From positions 124,001-188,000 of the forward strand of contig MKUO01000023.1 of NCBI GenBank assembly GCA_001897855.1: a stretch of DNA of 64,000 bases, given 5' to 3'. The notes beneath the pieces were generated by a model. It was not told the origin of the DNA. It saw only the letters and a list, made by a program, of their open reading frames with translations, and made no database searches. The stretch is from Bacteroidetes bacterium 43-93. Its GTDB lineage: Bacteria; Bacteroidota; Bacteroidia; Chitinophagales; Chitinophagaceae. Made by a program: the position numbers and the translations under genes. Numbering within the stretch: the stretch's first letter is position 1; each line of letters opens with the position of its first letter. This document shows positions 35,375 through 44,280 of this stretch, one piece after another.

Positions 35375-36811
35375 ATGCGCCGATTTTTTGTCAAAAACCT
35401 TTTGTTCATCATTGCCCTGAACCTGCTGGTGAAGCCGATTTGGGTTTTTATGATAGACAGGACGGTGCAAAACAGGGTGGGGCACGAGTCGTACGGTACC
35501 TACCAGGCGCTGCTGAGCATCTGCAGCATGTTCCAGATACTGCTGGACCTGGGGCTTACCAATTATAATACCAATATCATATCCCAAAATCCGGGCAAGC
35601 TGAAAGCTTTTTACCCGGCCATGCTTACCACAAAGCTGTTCCTCACTGCCATATTTCTTGTAGTGGTGATGGCGACCGGCATTATTAGCCATTACAGTGC
35701 AGGGGAAATATTGCTGCTGTTTGCCATATCTTTTATATCGCTGCTGAATTCATTGGTGCAATACTTGCGGAGTAATGTTGCTGCCTTGCAAAAATTTAAA
35801 CTGGATGGTATTTTATCGGTAAGTGACCGGCTACTGATGATCGTTGTCTGCGGATACCTGCTTTATTCACCGGCAACTGCTGCCAATTTCAAGATCGAGT
35901 GGTTTGTAATGACTCAGGTGGCGTGCTATGCAGTGGCAGCGATAGCCGGCTTCTTTTTTATATATAAACTTACACGTTCACTTCCGGGTTTGTCCTTCAA
36001 TACCGGCGAGGTAATGGCTACGATCAAAAAGAGCCTGCCTTTTGCGCTGATGGTATTTTTGATGGGGGTACATACCACATCTGACAGGATGCTGATAGAA
36101 CGACTTGGCAGTAAGGATGAAGCCGGTATCTACGCATCGGCCTATCGCCTGCTCGATGTCAGTACCATGTTCGGCGTAATGTTTGCCGGAGTGTTATTAC
36201 CCATGTTTGGCAAGATGATGGCTACGAAACAGAGCGTGCAGCCTGTATTGAAATTAAGTGTAAACCTGTTACTGCCGTTCGCTTTCACGCTGTTTGGCAT
36301 TGCTGCTTTCTGGGGGCAGGATGTGATGCAGCTATTATATAAAGGGGCAGGAACGTATGACGGAAAGATATTTGCATGGGTGATGGCTGCATTCCCCGCC
36401 TATTGCATCATGTATACCTATTCTACGCTCCTGACTGCCAATGGGAATATCCCGGTAATGATAAAGATATCTGTAGTTGGTGTGATCATCAGCCTGGGAC
36501 TCAATATGTACATGATACCGCATTACTTTGCGATGGGTGCCGCGATAACAGCTTTTATCACGCAAACGATATTAGCCATCTGCTATATTATTTTCTGTGG
36601 CAGGGAAATACAATTGCCCACTAATATAAAGTGGATCGGGGCGCATATCTTATTCCTGTTTTTGCTGGCAGTTGGTGGCTATGTACTAAGTCTATTGCAG
36701 ATAAACTGGATGCTGCAAGTTGTGATATTTGGCTGCCTGAGCCTGGCGGGTATCTTCAGTTTCCGGTTTTTGTCTATTAGCGGAATAAAGATGTTGATGC
36801 AAAAAAACTAA
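35375..36811 (+). CDS. Wzx-like oligosaccharide flippase (MOP superfamily)
   Basis: 478 aa with about 14 hydrophobic helices. Early Y-G-T-Y-Q-A-L and L-D-L-G-L-T-N-Y motifs and central S-D-R-M-L-I-E-R-L-G with G-I-Y-A-S-A-Y-R-L are typical of polysaccharide transporter/flippase proteins. Moves a lipid-linked glycan across the inner membrane. Divergent from the GT4 gene; overlaps the convergent YihY gene by 4 bp. Confidence 0.88.
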   Translation: MRRFFVKNLLFIIALNLLVKPIWVFMIDRTVQNRVGHESYGTYQALLSICSMFQILLDLGLTNYNTNIISQNPGKLKAFYPAMLTTKLFLTAIFLVVVMATGIISHYSAGEILLLFAISFISLLNSLVQYLRSNVAALQKFKLDGILSVSDRLLMIVVCGYLLYSPATAANFKIEWFVMTQVACYAVAAIAGFFFIYKLTRSLPGLSFNTGEVMATIKKSLPFALMVFLMGVHTTSDRMLIERLGSKDEAGIYASAYRLLDVSTMFGVMFAGVLLPMFGKMMATKQSVQPVLKLSVNLLLPFAFTLFGIAAFWGQDVMQLLYKGAGTYDGKIFAWVMAAFPAYCIMYTYSTLLTANGNIPVMIKISVVGVIISLGLNMYMIPHYFAMGAAITAFITQTILAICYIIFCGREIQLPTNIKWIGAHILFLFLLAVGGYVLSLLQINWMLQVVIFGCLSLAGIFSFRFLSISGIKMLMQKN

Positions 36812-37737
36812 CCTGTTACCTTCTTTACTTCCGGCATTTCTTTTGCTTCGCGCTTCAGGATAAATACGGCTGTGTCATAAGGTTCTATCCCTGCACCCAT
36901 TTTTAACGCATATACCTTGGTAAACTCTGCACCGAAGTATAGGATGATGGAAGTGTAATACACCCAGGAAAGAATAATGATGATAGATGCTGCAGCGCCG
37001 TATGTATTGCCTATTCTCGAGTTTCCCAGATAAAACCCAATCAGAAATTTGCCGATCAGGAAAAGCACACCTGTAAACCACGCCCCCTTCATAGCATCCT
37101 TCCAGCGAATGCGCGCATCGGGCAAAACCTTATAGATAACACCAAACAACAAAGAAATAATGACAAACAGTAAGGCCACATTAAATACCTTGAAGAAAAT
37201 AACCGCTTCATCGGCAAACAGGTGCTGCAACCTATCTGTGAGCGCATCTGAAATGGTATTGATCAGTAAGGTTACGATAAACAGGAAGCCTAAACCTACT
37301 ATCAAGGAAAAAGAGAGTAAACGATTCTTCAAATACTTGAGCCAGCCTTTTTTAGGTTTGGCTTTTATAGACCAGATGTAATTGATAGAATCCTGTATAT
37401 CTGCAAACATAGATGTAGCACCTATTACCAGCACCACTATGCCAATGATACCAAATCGGGCAGCCGCATTTTGCTGCTGCATATTTTGTATGATGCTCAG
37501 TATTTGCTCTGCGCCCTGCTTGCCTATAAGTGTTTGTATCTGGTAGAACATCCTGCCTGTCACGGCCTTCTGCTCAAAAAATAAACCCGTTAGTGAAATG
37601 ATCACCAGTAAGAAAGGACCAATGGCGAAAATGGTATTGTAGGCCAATGAAGCACTAAGCTTTACAACATTATCGTTCGCAAATTCCTTAATCGTTTCTT
37701 TAAATAAGCCAAAATACCTGACAAAAATATTAGCCAT
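36808..37737 (-). CDS. YihY/BrkB-family inner-membrane protein
   Basis: 309 aa, six hydrophobic helices. Family features: L-S-A-S-L-A-Y-N-T-I-F-A-I-G-P near 27-41, the D-I-Q-D-S-I-N-Y-I-W segment near 113, and N-T-Y-G-A-A-A-S-I-I-I-I-L-S-W-V-Y-Y near 245. Inner-membrane protein of unsettled function. Confidence 0.9.
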   Translation of the reverse strand: MANIFVRYFGLFKETIKEFANDNVVKLSASLAYNTIFAIGPFLLVIISLTGLFFEQKAVTGRMFYQIQTLIGKQGAEQILSIIQNMQQQNAAARFGIIGIVVLVIGATSMFADIQDSINYIWSIKAKPKKGWLKYLKNRLLSFSLIVGLGFLFIVTLLINTISDALTDRLQHLFADEAVIFFKVFNVALLFVIISLLFGVIYKVLPDARIRWKDAMKGAWFTGVLFLIGKFLIGFYLGNSRIGNTYGAAASIIIILSWVYYTSIILYFGAEFTKVYALKMGAGIEPYDTAVFILKREAKEMPEVKKVTG

Positions 37738-37848
37738 AATGTGCGGTTTTAGAATTGGTTATTCCAAGTCTGTGCCAACAGCGATAATATCTGCCAATTG
37801 ATGGCGTGATTTTTTAATATATAACTACACCATTAAATATTTACAACT

Positions 37849-38157
37849 ATGGCTGAAAGAAAATATTCTAAAAAGGCACAAGACAAGGTTGGTAAAGTCA
37901 TGCACGAGTACAAGCATGGCGAACTGAAATCGGGCAATAGTGATAAACCTGTAAAAAGCAGGAAACAGGCTATTGCCATAGGCATATCTGAAGCGCGCCA
38001 GGAGGGTGATAAGTACCTAAGAAGGCCAGCAAGAAATCGGCATCTAAAAAGACAGCAAGTAAAAAAACTGCGGCTAAAAAATCAACAAGCAGGAAAAGTC
38101 CGGCAAAGAAAACAGCAAGAAAAAAAGCTGCCCGTAAAAAGAGCAGCTAGTTTATGA
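37849..38157 (+). pseudogene. DUF6496/histone-H1-like basic protein with a frameshifted tail
   Basis: The N-terminal 54 codons encode a DUF6496-like domain (K-K-A-Q-D-K-V-G-K-V-M-H-E-Y-K-H-G, S-R-K-Q-A-I-A-I-G-I-S-E-A-R). After D-K (38006-38013) the open frame turns into an R/Q/K-rich tail ending at 38157. Reading the -1 frame from 38013 instead gives V-P-K-K-A-S-K-K-S-A-S-K-K-T-A-S, a regular Lys/Ala/Ser histone-H1-like tail ending at a TAG at 38148-38150. One missing A in GATAAGTA would explain it. Either a real frameshift, a sequencing error, or less likely recoding. Intact protein would be about 100 aa and DNA-binding. Confidence 0.72.
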
Positions 38158-38172
38158 ATGAAAACGTTGAAA

Positions 38173-39162
38173 TTAATATTGAGGCATCTGGGGCTTTGTA
38201 TCCATGATGCCCTCTATTTTATTTACCACCTCATCGGTAAGCTTTGGTAATACTTCCAGCGCCTGCAGGTTTTGTTTCAACTGCTCTTCTTTAGTAGCAC
38301 CAATTATTGCGGTAGTAACATTAGGATTGTGAATGCACCAGGCAAGGGATAATGTTGCGGTGGAAGTTCCCAGCTCTGCAGCCAGTTTACCCAGCTCTCG
38401 TACGCGGCCTATCTTCTCTTCACTTAAGGTCCTGTCTTTCAACCATTCAAAACCTTCGAGTGCCAGCCTTGATCCTTCGGGTATTCCATCATTATATTTA
38501 CCTGTAAGCAGGCCTGATGCCAGCGGGCTCCAGATGGTAGTGCCCATACCTATGTTTTTGAAAATAGTATAGTATTCTACCTCCATTTTATCGCGATGGA
38601 ACAGGTTATATTCCGGCTGTTCTACAGCAGGCCCTATCAATCTCAATTCTTTCGCTACCATGTGCGCTTCCATGATCTCAGCAGCACTCCATTCGCTGGT
38701 ACCCCAATACAGGATCTTACCTTGCTGTATCAGTATATTCATAGACCATACCACTTCTTCAATGGGTACTTTTTTATCTGGCCTATGGCAGAAGAAGATA
38801 TCAAGATAATCTACCTGCAGGCGTTGTAATGCTTCGTGGCAGGCTTCTATGATATGCTTGCGACTAAGGCCTGTTTGGTTAGGTTTATTATTCTCACCCC
38901 TCCATCCAAAAAACACTTTACTGGAAACCGTGTAAGAGCTACGTTCCCAATTTTTGCTTTTCAGCACACGGCCCATCATCTTTTCTGATTCGCCGCGGGA
39001 ATAAACTTCCGCGTTATCAAAAAAGTTAACTCCATTGTCATAGGCAATACTCATCAGCCTGTCAGAAATTCCATCATCTATCTGCTTGGCGAACGTAACC
39101 CATGAACCATAGGAAAGTACACTTAACTGCAGGCCTGTTTTGCCCATTATCCTGTATTGCAT
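38173..39162 (-). CDS. Aldo/keto reductase, Kv-beta-like (AKR6/YghZ group)
   Basis: 329 aa. Catalytic tetrad visible as D49 (F-F-D-N), Y54 (A-E-V-Y), K82 (S-S-K-V) and H126 (F-F-C-H-R-P-D). W-G-T-S-E-W and A-I-I-G-A-T supply the NADPH site. The G-W-R-G insertion and the sequence G-K-T-G-L-Q-L-S match Kv-channel beta-subunit-like reductases. Probably reduces small aldehydes such as methylglyoxal. Monocistronic. Confidence 0.93.
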   Translation of the reverse strand: MQYRIMGKTGLQLSVLSYGSWVTFAKQIDDGISDRLMSIAYDNGVNFFDNAEVYSRGESEKMMGRVLKSKNWERSSYTVSSKVFFGWRGENNKPNQTGLSRKHIIEACHEALQRLQVDYLDIFFCHRPDKKVPIEEVVWSMNILIQQGKILYWGTSEWSAAEIMEAHMVAKELRLIGPAVEQPEYNLFHRDKMEVEYYTIFKNIGMGTTIWSPLASGLLTGKYNDGIPEGSRLALEGFEWLKDRTLSEEKIGRVRELGKLAAELGTSTATLSLAWCIHNPNVTTAIIGATKEEQLKQNLQALEVLPKLTDEVVNKIEGIMDTKPQMPQY

Positions 39163-39188
39163 CTTCTTAAGTTTTTTTATGTTTTCAA

Positions 39189-40430
39189 TTAAATCATATA
39201 GACTACCAGGCCGTCCCTGAGTTTAGGTTCGAACCAGGTACTTTTTGGCGGCATTACATTTCCGCTATCGGCGATATCAAACAATTGCTTGATGCTTACC
39301 GGGTAGCAGGCAAATGCCGCTGCCATATCACCGCTATTCACACGTTTCTCCAGTTCTCCAAGTCCGCGGATGCCCCCTACAAAATCCACACGCTTATCTG
39401 TGCGCGGATCGTTGATGTTTAACAATTTTGACAGCACATTGTTTTGCAGGATGCTCACATCCAGTACGCCAATAGGATCGTTGGAATAAGTACCGGGCTT
39501 TACTTCCAGTCGATACCATTTGCCATCGAGGTACATGCCAAACTCATGTGGTTTGGCTGGTTTGAATTGTGTATCCATTGGTTTGGAAACTTCAAATTCA
39601 CCTTTCAAAGCATCCAGGAACTCGCCGCTACTCATGCCGTTCAGGTCTTTTACTACCCTGTTGTAATCCATGATCTTCAACTGGCTTTCCGGGAAAATGC
39701 AGGTCACAAAGTAGTTAAAGGATTCATCGCCTGTGATCGATAAACCTGATTCCCTCATTTCGATAGCTACCTTAGCTGCTGATGCTGCACGGTGGTGGCC
39801 ATCTGCTATATATGTTGCCGGAATTTCTTCCTGGAATATCCTTGTCAGCGTAGCGACTTTTGCATAATCATCCACTACCCATAAAGTATGCTGCACGCCA
39901 TCCTCTGCCGTGAAATCGTATTCAGGCTCGTGCGTAGATTTCCATTCTTCAATAATGGTATCCATGTCTTCATTGTCGTTGCAGGCAAGGAATACAACAC
40001 CTGTTTGGGCGCGCGTTGTTTTGATATGGTTGATACGGTCGAGTTCTTTTTCCGGCCTTGTGAATTCGTGTTTTTTGATGATGCCGTTAAAGTAGTCATC
40101 GAGTGAAGAACCGCAGATGACACCTGTTTGCGCACGTCCCTCCATCACAAGGCGATAGATATAGTAGCAAGGTTCCTCATCCTGGAACATATAGCCGTTA
40201 TCCACCAGCCAGTCAAGATTTTCTTTAGCCTTGTCATATACCTGCTGGCTATGCACATCTACATTCGAAGGCAGATCTATCTCTGCACGGGTAACATGAT
40301 AGAAATGATAGGGATTGCTTTTGTAAGCACGCGCCTCTTCTACATTTACTACATCGTATGGAAGCGTTGCAAGTTCAGGGGCAATTTCTTTTTTGGGCCT
40401 TAATCCTTTGAATGGTGTGATCTTTGCCAT
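39189..40430 (-). CDS. DUF1015 family protein
   Basis: 413 aa, the usual length. N-terminal F-K-G-L-R-P-K-K-E-I-A-P-E-L-A with A-T-L-P-Y-D-V-V, Y-H-F-Y-H-V-T-R, central I-A-D-G-H-H-R-A-A-S-A (a conserved HH near 200) and C-terminal S-T-W-F-E-P-K-L-R-D-G. The family is common beside serine-biosynthesis genes; enzymatic role unknown. Starts 7 nt after serC ends, so in its operon. Confidence 0.9.
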   Translation of the reverse strand: MAKITPFKGLRPKKEIAPELATLPYDVVNVEEARAYKSNPYHFYHVTRAEIDLPSNVDVHSQQVYDKAKENLDWLVDNGYMFQDEEPCYYIYRLVMEGRAQTGVICGSSLDDYFNGIIKKHEFTRPEKELDRINHIKTTRAQTGVVFLACNDNEDMDTIIEEWKSTHEPEYDFTAEDGVQHTLWVVDDYAKVATLTRIFQEEIPATYIADGHHRAASAAKVAIEMRESGLSITGDESFNYFVTCIFPESQLKIMDYNRVVKDLNGMSSGEFLDALKGEFEVSKPMDTQFKPAKPHEFGMYLDGKWYRLEVKPGTYSNDPIGVLDVSILQNNVLSKLLNINDPRTDKRVDFVGGIRGLGELEKRVNSGDMAAAFACYPVSIKQLFDIADSGNVMPPKSTWFEPKLRDGLVVYMI

Positions 40431-40437
40431 TTACTAT

Positions 40438-41523
40438 TTATGATTTGTTTAAATTTTCAAATTCCTGCATTACGGCAACGAGATGCAGCACATCTGCTAC
40501 GGTAATAGTATTGTATAATGATACCCTGAATGCGCCAACAGACCTGTGCCCTTCGATACCGGTGATATTTCTTTCCTCACAAAAATCTATGAACATTTTT
40601 TCGTGCGCTTTGTTCACAGCACCGAAACAAACATTCATGATGCTCCTATCTGCCTCGTGCACGTTACATACAAAAAGATCATTTCGCTCGACCTCTTCGT
40701 AAAGTAGCGACGCCTTGGTCTTGTTATCAGATTCGATATTATCTATTCCTTTTTCTTTTGTCCACCTGAGTGTAAGCAGGGAGGTATAGATCGCAAATAC
40801 AGGTGGTGTATTCAGCACAGACCCGGCCTTTGCATGGCCTGCATAACTGAGCATTGGCGGCAACCCGGGGTTCACTTTATGAAGCAGATCTTTTTTTACT
40901 ACGACCAATGTTGCCCCGGCAGGACCGATATTCTTTTGTGCGACTGCATAAAAAAGATCGCAATTGGCATAGTTGCGACGCATACTGAATATATCGCTGC
41001 TCATATCTGCAATTAGCGGAACGGAACACTTCGGAATATCCTTCCACTGCGTGCCGTATATAGTATTGTTGGTGGTGAAATGCAGATAGGCTGTGCCCGC
41101 AGGTATCCCGGACGGCAATTCCGGCAAGTGCGCATAATTATCTTGCTGCGAAGAAGATAACACCTTTACATCTCCATAATAATTGGCATGTGCTATGGCA
41201 TCGGCAGACCAATAACCACTATCCACATAAGCTGCTACCTGCCCCTGCGACAAAAAGTTCATGGGTACCATGCAAAACTGCATCCTGCCGCCGCCCTGCA
41301 TCCAGAGTACTTCATAATCATCACCAATACAGCAAAGCTCTTTTACCAATTGTTTACTTTCTTCGAGTATATCCGTAAACAATTTGCCGCGGTGGGGGAT
41401 GCTAAGAATAGATAGACCGGTGTTGTTGTAGTTGAGTATGGCTTCAGAAGCTTCCTGTAACACTACATAGGGAAGCGCTGCAGGACCGGGGTTGAAATTT
41501 ATTTTTAGTTTATTTTCTCTCAT
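40438..41523 (-). CDS. serC: Phosphoserine aminotransferase SerC
   Basis: 361 aa from the ATG at 41523. N-F-N-P-G-P-A-A-L-P at residues 8-17, G-I-H/R-type substrate loop (S-I-P-H-R-G), W-M-Q-G-G-G-R, D-M-S-S-D-I near the PLP pyridine, the PLP lysine in A-Q-K-N-I-G-P-A-G, and C-terminal G-H-R-S-V-G-A-F-R-V-S. Converts 3-phosphohydroxypyruvate and glutamate to phosphoserine. The start overlaps the DUF502 gene end by 14 bp; no serA in the window. Confidence 0.95.
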   Translation of the reverse strand: MRENKLKINFNPGPAALPYVVLQEASEAILNYNNTGLSILSIPHRGKLFTDILEESKQLVKELCCIGDDYEVLWMQGGGRMQFCMVPMNFLSQGQVAAYVDSGYWSADAIAHANYYGDVKVLSSSQQDNYAHLPELPSGIPAGTAYLHFTTNNTIYGTQWKDIPKCSVPLIADMSSDIFSMRRNYANCDLFYAVAQKNIGPAGATLVVVKKDLLHKVNPGLPPMLSYAGHAKAGSVLNTPPVFAIYTSLLTLRWTKEKGIDNIESDNKTKASLLYEEVERNDLFVCNVHEADRSIMNVCFGAVNKAHEKMFIDFCEERNITGIEGHRSVGAFRVSLYNTITVADVLHLVAVMQEFENLNKS

Positions 41524-42097
41524 GCCTTTCCTCTTCCGCACCGGTAATGCCACCACTGACAGCAAACTTCATTGCATCAGCTGCAGACATTTTGGTAACA
41601 GGTTTCAGATTTTTTGCTTCTGCTAATATTACATATCCTGATACGGCATAGGAATGCGGCATATATACCGCAACCTTATTGGCCATACCCAGGTATGCGA
41701 GATCTTTTTGTGTCATAAACCCGATGCGCCAAATTTCGGGATTGTGGTTGATGCAGACCCATACAGGTTTGTTAAACCGCTTTTTATCGCCCACAAAAGA
41801 GCCCATAACATCTTTGATAGAAGAGTAGATGTATTTGATGCCCGGAATATGCTGGAGTAAGTGATCGAAGGCATCGAACAACATCTTGCCCAGGAAGAAC
41901 CGGGTACCCATGTACCCGATAAAAGTTACCAATGCAATAATGAGAAAAAAGCCTACACCACGTGGTACCCATGGCTGCACCAGGCTATCTACACTGTCAA
42001 ATACAATGTATATAACATAGGCAGTGACCGCAATAGGGCTTAGTATCAATAAGCCTTGCAGAAACGAGCGAAATAATATGCTGGCAAAACGGCGCAT
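41510..42097 (-). CDS. DUF502 family membrane protein
   Basis: 195 aa from the ATG at 42097, preceded directly by AGGAGG. Two transmembrane segments (about 10-30 and 45-65) around P-R-G-V-G, then H-I-P-G-I-K-Y-I-Y-S-S-I-K-D-V and M-P-H-S-Y-A-V-S-G, all typical of DUF502. Function unknown. First gene of the DUF502-serC-DUF1015 unit. Confidence 0.87.
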   Translation of the reverse strand: MRRFASILFRSFLQGLLILSPIAVTAYVIYIVFDSVDSLVQPWVPRGVGFFLIIALVTFIGYMGTRFFLGKMLFDAFDHLLQHIPGIKYIYSSIKDVMGSFVGDKKRFNKPVWVCINHNPEIWRIGFMTQKDLAYLGMANKVAVYMPHSYAVSGYVILAEAKNLKPVTKMSAADAMKFAVSGGITGAEEERHERK

Positions 42098-42118
42098 CCT
42101 CCTATGTAATGAACGTAC

Positions 42119-42126
42119 CAAAGGTA
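42119..42126 (-). promoter_or_regulatory. -7 element for the DUF502-serC-DUF1015 operon
   Basis: Minus strand reads TACCTTTG, exact TAnnTTTG, 21 nt before the ATG at 42097; an in-frame TTG lies within it. Confidence 0.55.
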
Positions 42127-42210
42127 CATGTTTGGCTGTGCTTTTAACTACATCGAATATGGTAAATTGCCAGATAAACTATTTATTTGCATAAATTGGG
42201 ATGCTCCCGT

Positions 42211-43332
42211 ATGAAGCATTGTTTTTTACTTGCCTCCACAATACTGTTATTATCTAATGCACTAGCCCAGGACAAGAATAACCTGGCAGGCTTTGGTGTA
42301 GAAGCGAATTATTCTATCGGCAGCGGTGTTGTACACACCTCTAAAATGAGGGCAGGGTTCCCATACACTATCAATTCTGGTATCCTCAATTTTGTGCAGC
42401 AAACCAACGGCCGCAAGGATTGGCAGCAAAGAAGGCATTACCCGCTCATAGGCTGGGCCATTATGTACACCGATTATGATCGCAACCATGTATATGGACA
42501 TGCCGTTTGCATTTTCCCGAACCTGCAGATACCACTGATTGGAGGTAAAAAGGTAGAATGGACCTTGACGGCGGGGTTTGGTGTTGGCTATCTTTCTAAA
42601 CGGTACGGACTTTATCCTGATTTTGACACGCTGAATACAGCTATCGGCAGCCATATGAACAACTGCTCTTACTTCGCCACAGATATACGTTACCATCTGA
42701 ATAAACATGTAGACCTGCAGATGGGCATGGATTTCGCGCACATGTCTAATGCAGCATTTCGCCAGCCTAACCTGGGTATTAACAAATATGGCGCCCATAT
42801 TGGTGTGCGCTATTTCCCGGTAACTTCGCAGCCCGAAAGGATACATACAGAACTACCCAAACTAAAGAACAGGATATACATAGAAGGTAAATTTGGTATG
42901 GCCGCTGTGGAACAAAGCACCCCCAACGGGCCCATGTACCCCGTATATCTTGGCAGCCTACTGGCCAGCAGGCGCTATGCCGGTAAAAATAAAATGTTCA
43001 TAGGCGTAGATTATTCGTTTTACAATAATGTGTACCGGTTCTTGTTGAATAATGAGATCTTTCCCGGGCATGAAAAAGAACATTCGTGGAAGAGCGCCGT
43101 ATTTATAGGAAATGAATTCCTGATAGGAAGGGTGGGTATTATGTTCCAGCTGGGGTATTACCTGAAAAAAAATGCGTTGTCTGACTATATTATCTATGAA
43201 AAGCTGGGTGGTAATGTGTACATCGTACAACGGGAAAAGGGAGTGATCAAAGAATTCTTCCCTTATGTGTACCTCAAGACCCACTCTACCCAGGCTGAAC
43301 TGGTAGAAGCGGGGTTAGGTATTGGTTTTTAG
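42211..43332 (+). CDS. Acyloxyacyl hydrolase / lipid A 3-O-deacylase (PagL-like)
   Basis: 373 aa from the ATG at 42211, which places the signal peptide (1-19, A-L-A-Q) at the N-terminus. The first half is a PagL-like 8-stranded barrel with the catalytic region F-A-H-M-S-N-A (His-Ser) and G-I-N-K-Y-G. A second beta-rich half (after about 215) is longer than PagL itself and is typical of the Bacteroidota version. It removes an acyl chain from lipid A in the outer membrane. Confidence 0.85.
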   Translation: MKHCFLLASTILLLSNALAQDKNNLAGFGVEANYSIGSGVVHTSKMRAGFPYTINSGILNFVQQTNGRKDWQQRRHYPLIGWAIMYTDYDRNHVYGHAVCIFPNLQIPLIGGKKVEWTLTAGFGVGYLSKRYGLYPDFDTLNTAIGSHMNNCSYFATDIRYHLNKHVDLQMGMDFAHMSNAAFRQPNLGINKYGAHIGVRYFPVTSQPERIHTELPKLKNRIYIEGKFGMAAVEQSTPNGPMYPVYLGSLLASRRYAGKNKMFIGVDYSFYNNVYRFLLNNEIFPGHEKEHSWKSAVFIGNEFLIGRVGIMFQLGYYLKKNALSDYIIYEKLGGNVYIVQREKGVIKEFFPYVYLKTHSTQAELVEAGLGIGF

Positions 43333-43377
43333 AAAATATGACAATTAAAAACGTAGCATTATAATAACTTTATATCT

Positions 43378-44241
43378 ATGCTACGGTTCCTTATTCTTGT
43401 TTACTTTTTGTTGCCATGTCATCTGCTGGCGCAGGTAGTGATGGAAAATGGCAAAGTGCTATCTGACAACAGCATCTATGCGAACTATGAAGCAGTTGGA
43501 GAAAAGAAGCCCAACCTGATAAATAAGGGTTACGCAGGCACCTACGAAAGCAATCCCGAATCTATCCCCGGCAAGTTTAAAGATTATTTTTTTAGTACGC
43601 CGGAGGGGGAACAATTTGTGTTTGCTACCGCTAAAGTTGTGGCATCGCCCTACAACGACTTTGTAAAATATTTTTATAGCATCCGGTTTGGCGAAGAGGA
43701 AGAAGCGTTGAACATACAATACCATCCGTTGACGATGGACTGCCTGGCAAGGGATATGGTAAAGTATAAAGTACTAAAAAACGGAGAACCTGATGAAGAA
43801 GCCTGGCAGCGCCTTGCCGCTAACTGGAAGAAAAACAAGACCCTGATTGACGATAGAATATTATCATTGGGCAGCATCCGGTACTACAACAATTCGCCCT
43901 ATCACCCGGAAGAGACCGATCGTTACCTTGTAATCTTGCATGAGCACAATATATATTATAAAGACAGCTTGATAGCCACGTATGAGCTATCACAAAATAT
44001 GGCCAGTACATTGCCCGGCACCTCAAAAGAAGATTATTACTACTACCTGAACTACCCAGATGGGAAGCCATACGCCGAGGTGCAATTCCAGATATACAGT
44101 TCTAAATTATTTGTATGGCCGGCACCATTAAAAGATCCTTTTAATATCTATACGGCGGAAAGGGATGAAGCCGGCATTATAAAAGCAGCCTGTACCTTTT
44201 TACTAAACCGCCAGTCAGAACTGGCCGCCAACAATAAATAA
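43378..44241 (+). CDS. Hypothetical secreted protein
   Basis: 287 aa. Signal peptide (1-18, L-L-A-Q). Mature part is acidic and aromatic-rich, with H-P-L-T-M-D-C-L-A-R-D-M and Y-Y-Y-Y-L-N-Y-P-D-G-K-P. No family recognised. It lies 45 nt after the lipid A deacylase gene and may be co-transcribed with it. Confidence 0.7.
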   Translation: MLRFLILVYFLLPCHLLAQVVMENGKVLSDNSIYANYEAVGEKKPNLINKGYAGTYESNPESIPGKFKDYFFSTPEGEQFVFATAKVVASPYNDFVKYFYSIRFGEEEEALNIQYHPLTMDCLARDMVKYKVLKNGEPDEEAWQRLAANWKKNKTLIDDRILSLGSIRYYNNSPYHPEETDRYLVILHEHNIYYKDSLIATYELSQNMASTLPGTSKEDYYYYLNYPDGKPYAEVQFQIYSSKLFVWPAPLKDPFNIYTAERDEAGIIKAACTFLLNRQSELAANNK

Positions 44242-44262
44242 GGGCCTTTACCTGTTTTTTCT

Positions 44263-44270
44263 TAGGTTTG
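44263..44270 (+). promoter_or_regulatory. -7 element for lutB
   Basis: TAGGTTTG, exact TAnnTTTG, 10 nt before the ATG at 44281. Confidence 0.55.
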
Positions 44271-44280
44271 TGTATCCGTT

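Noticed and set aside
35321-35692. N-terminal extension of the GT4 gene
   Set aside because: The frame is open but overlaps the divergent flippase, has low-complexity H/Q/K composition, and the -7 box sits just upstream of the ATG at 35320.
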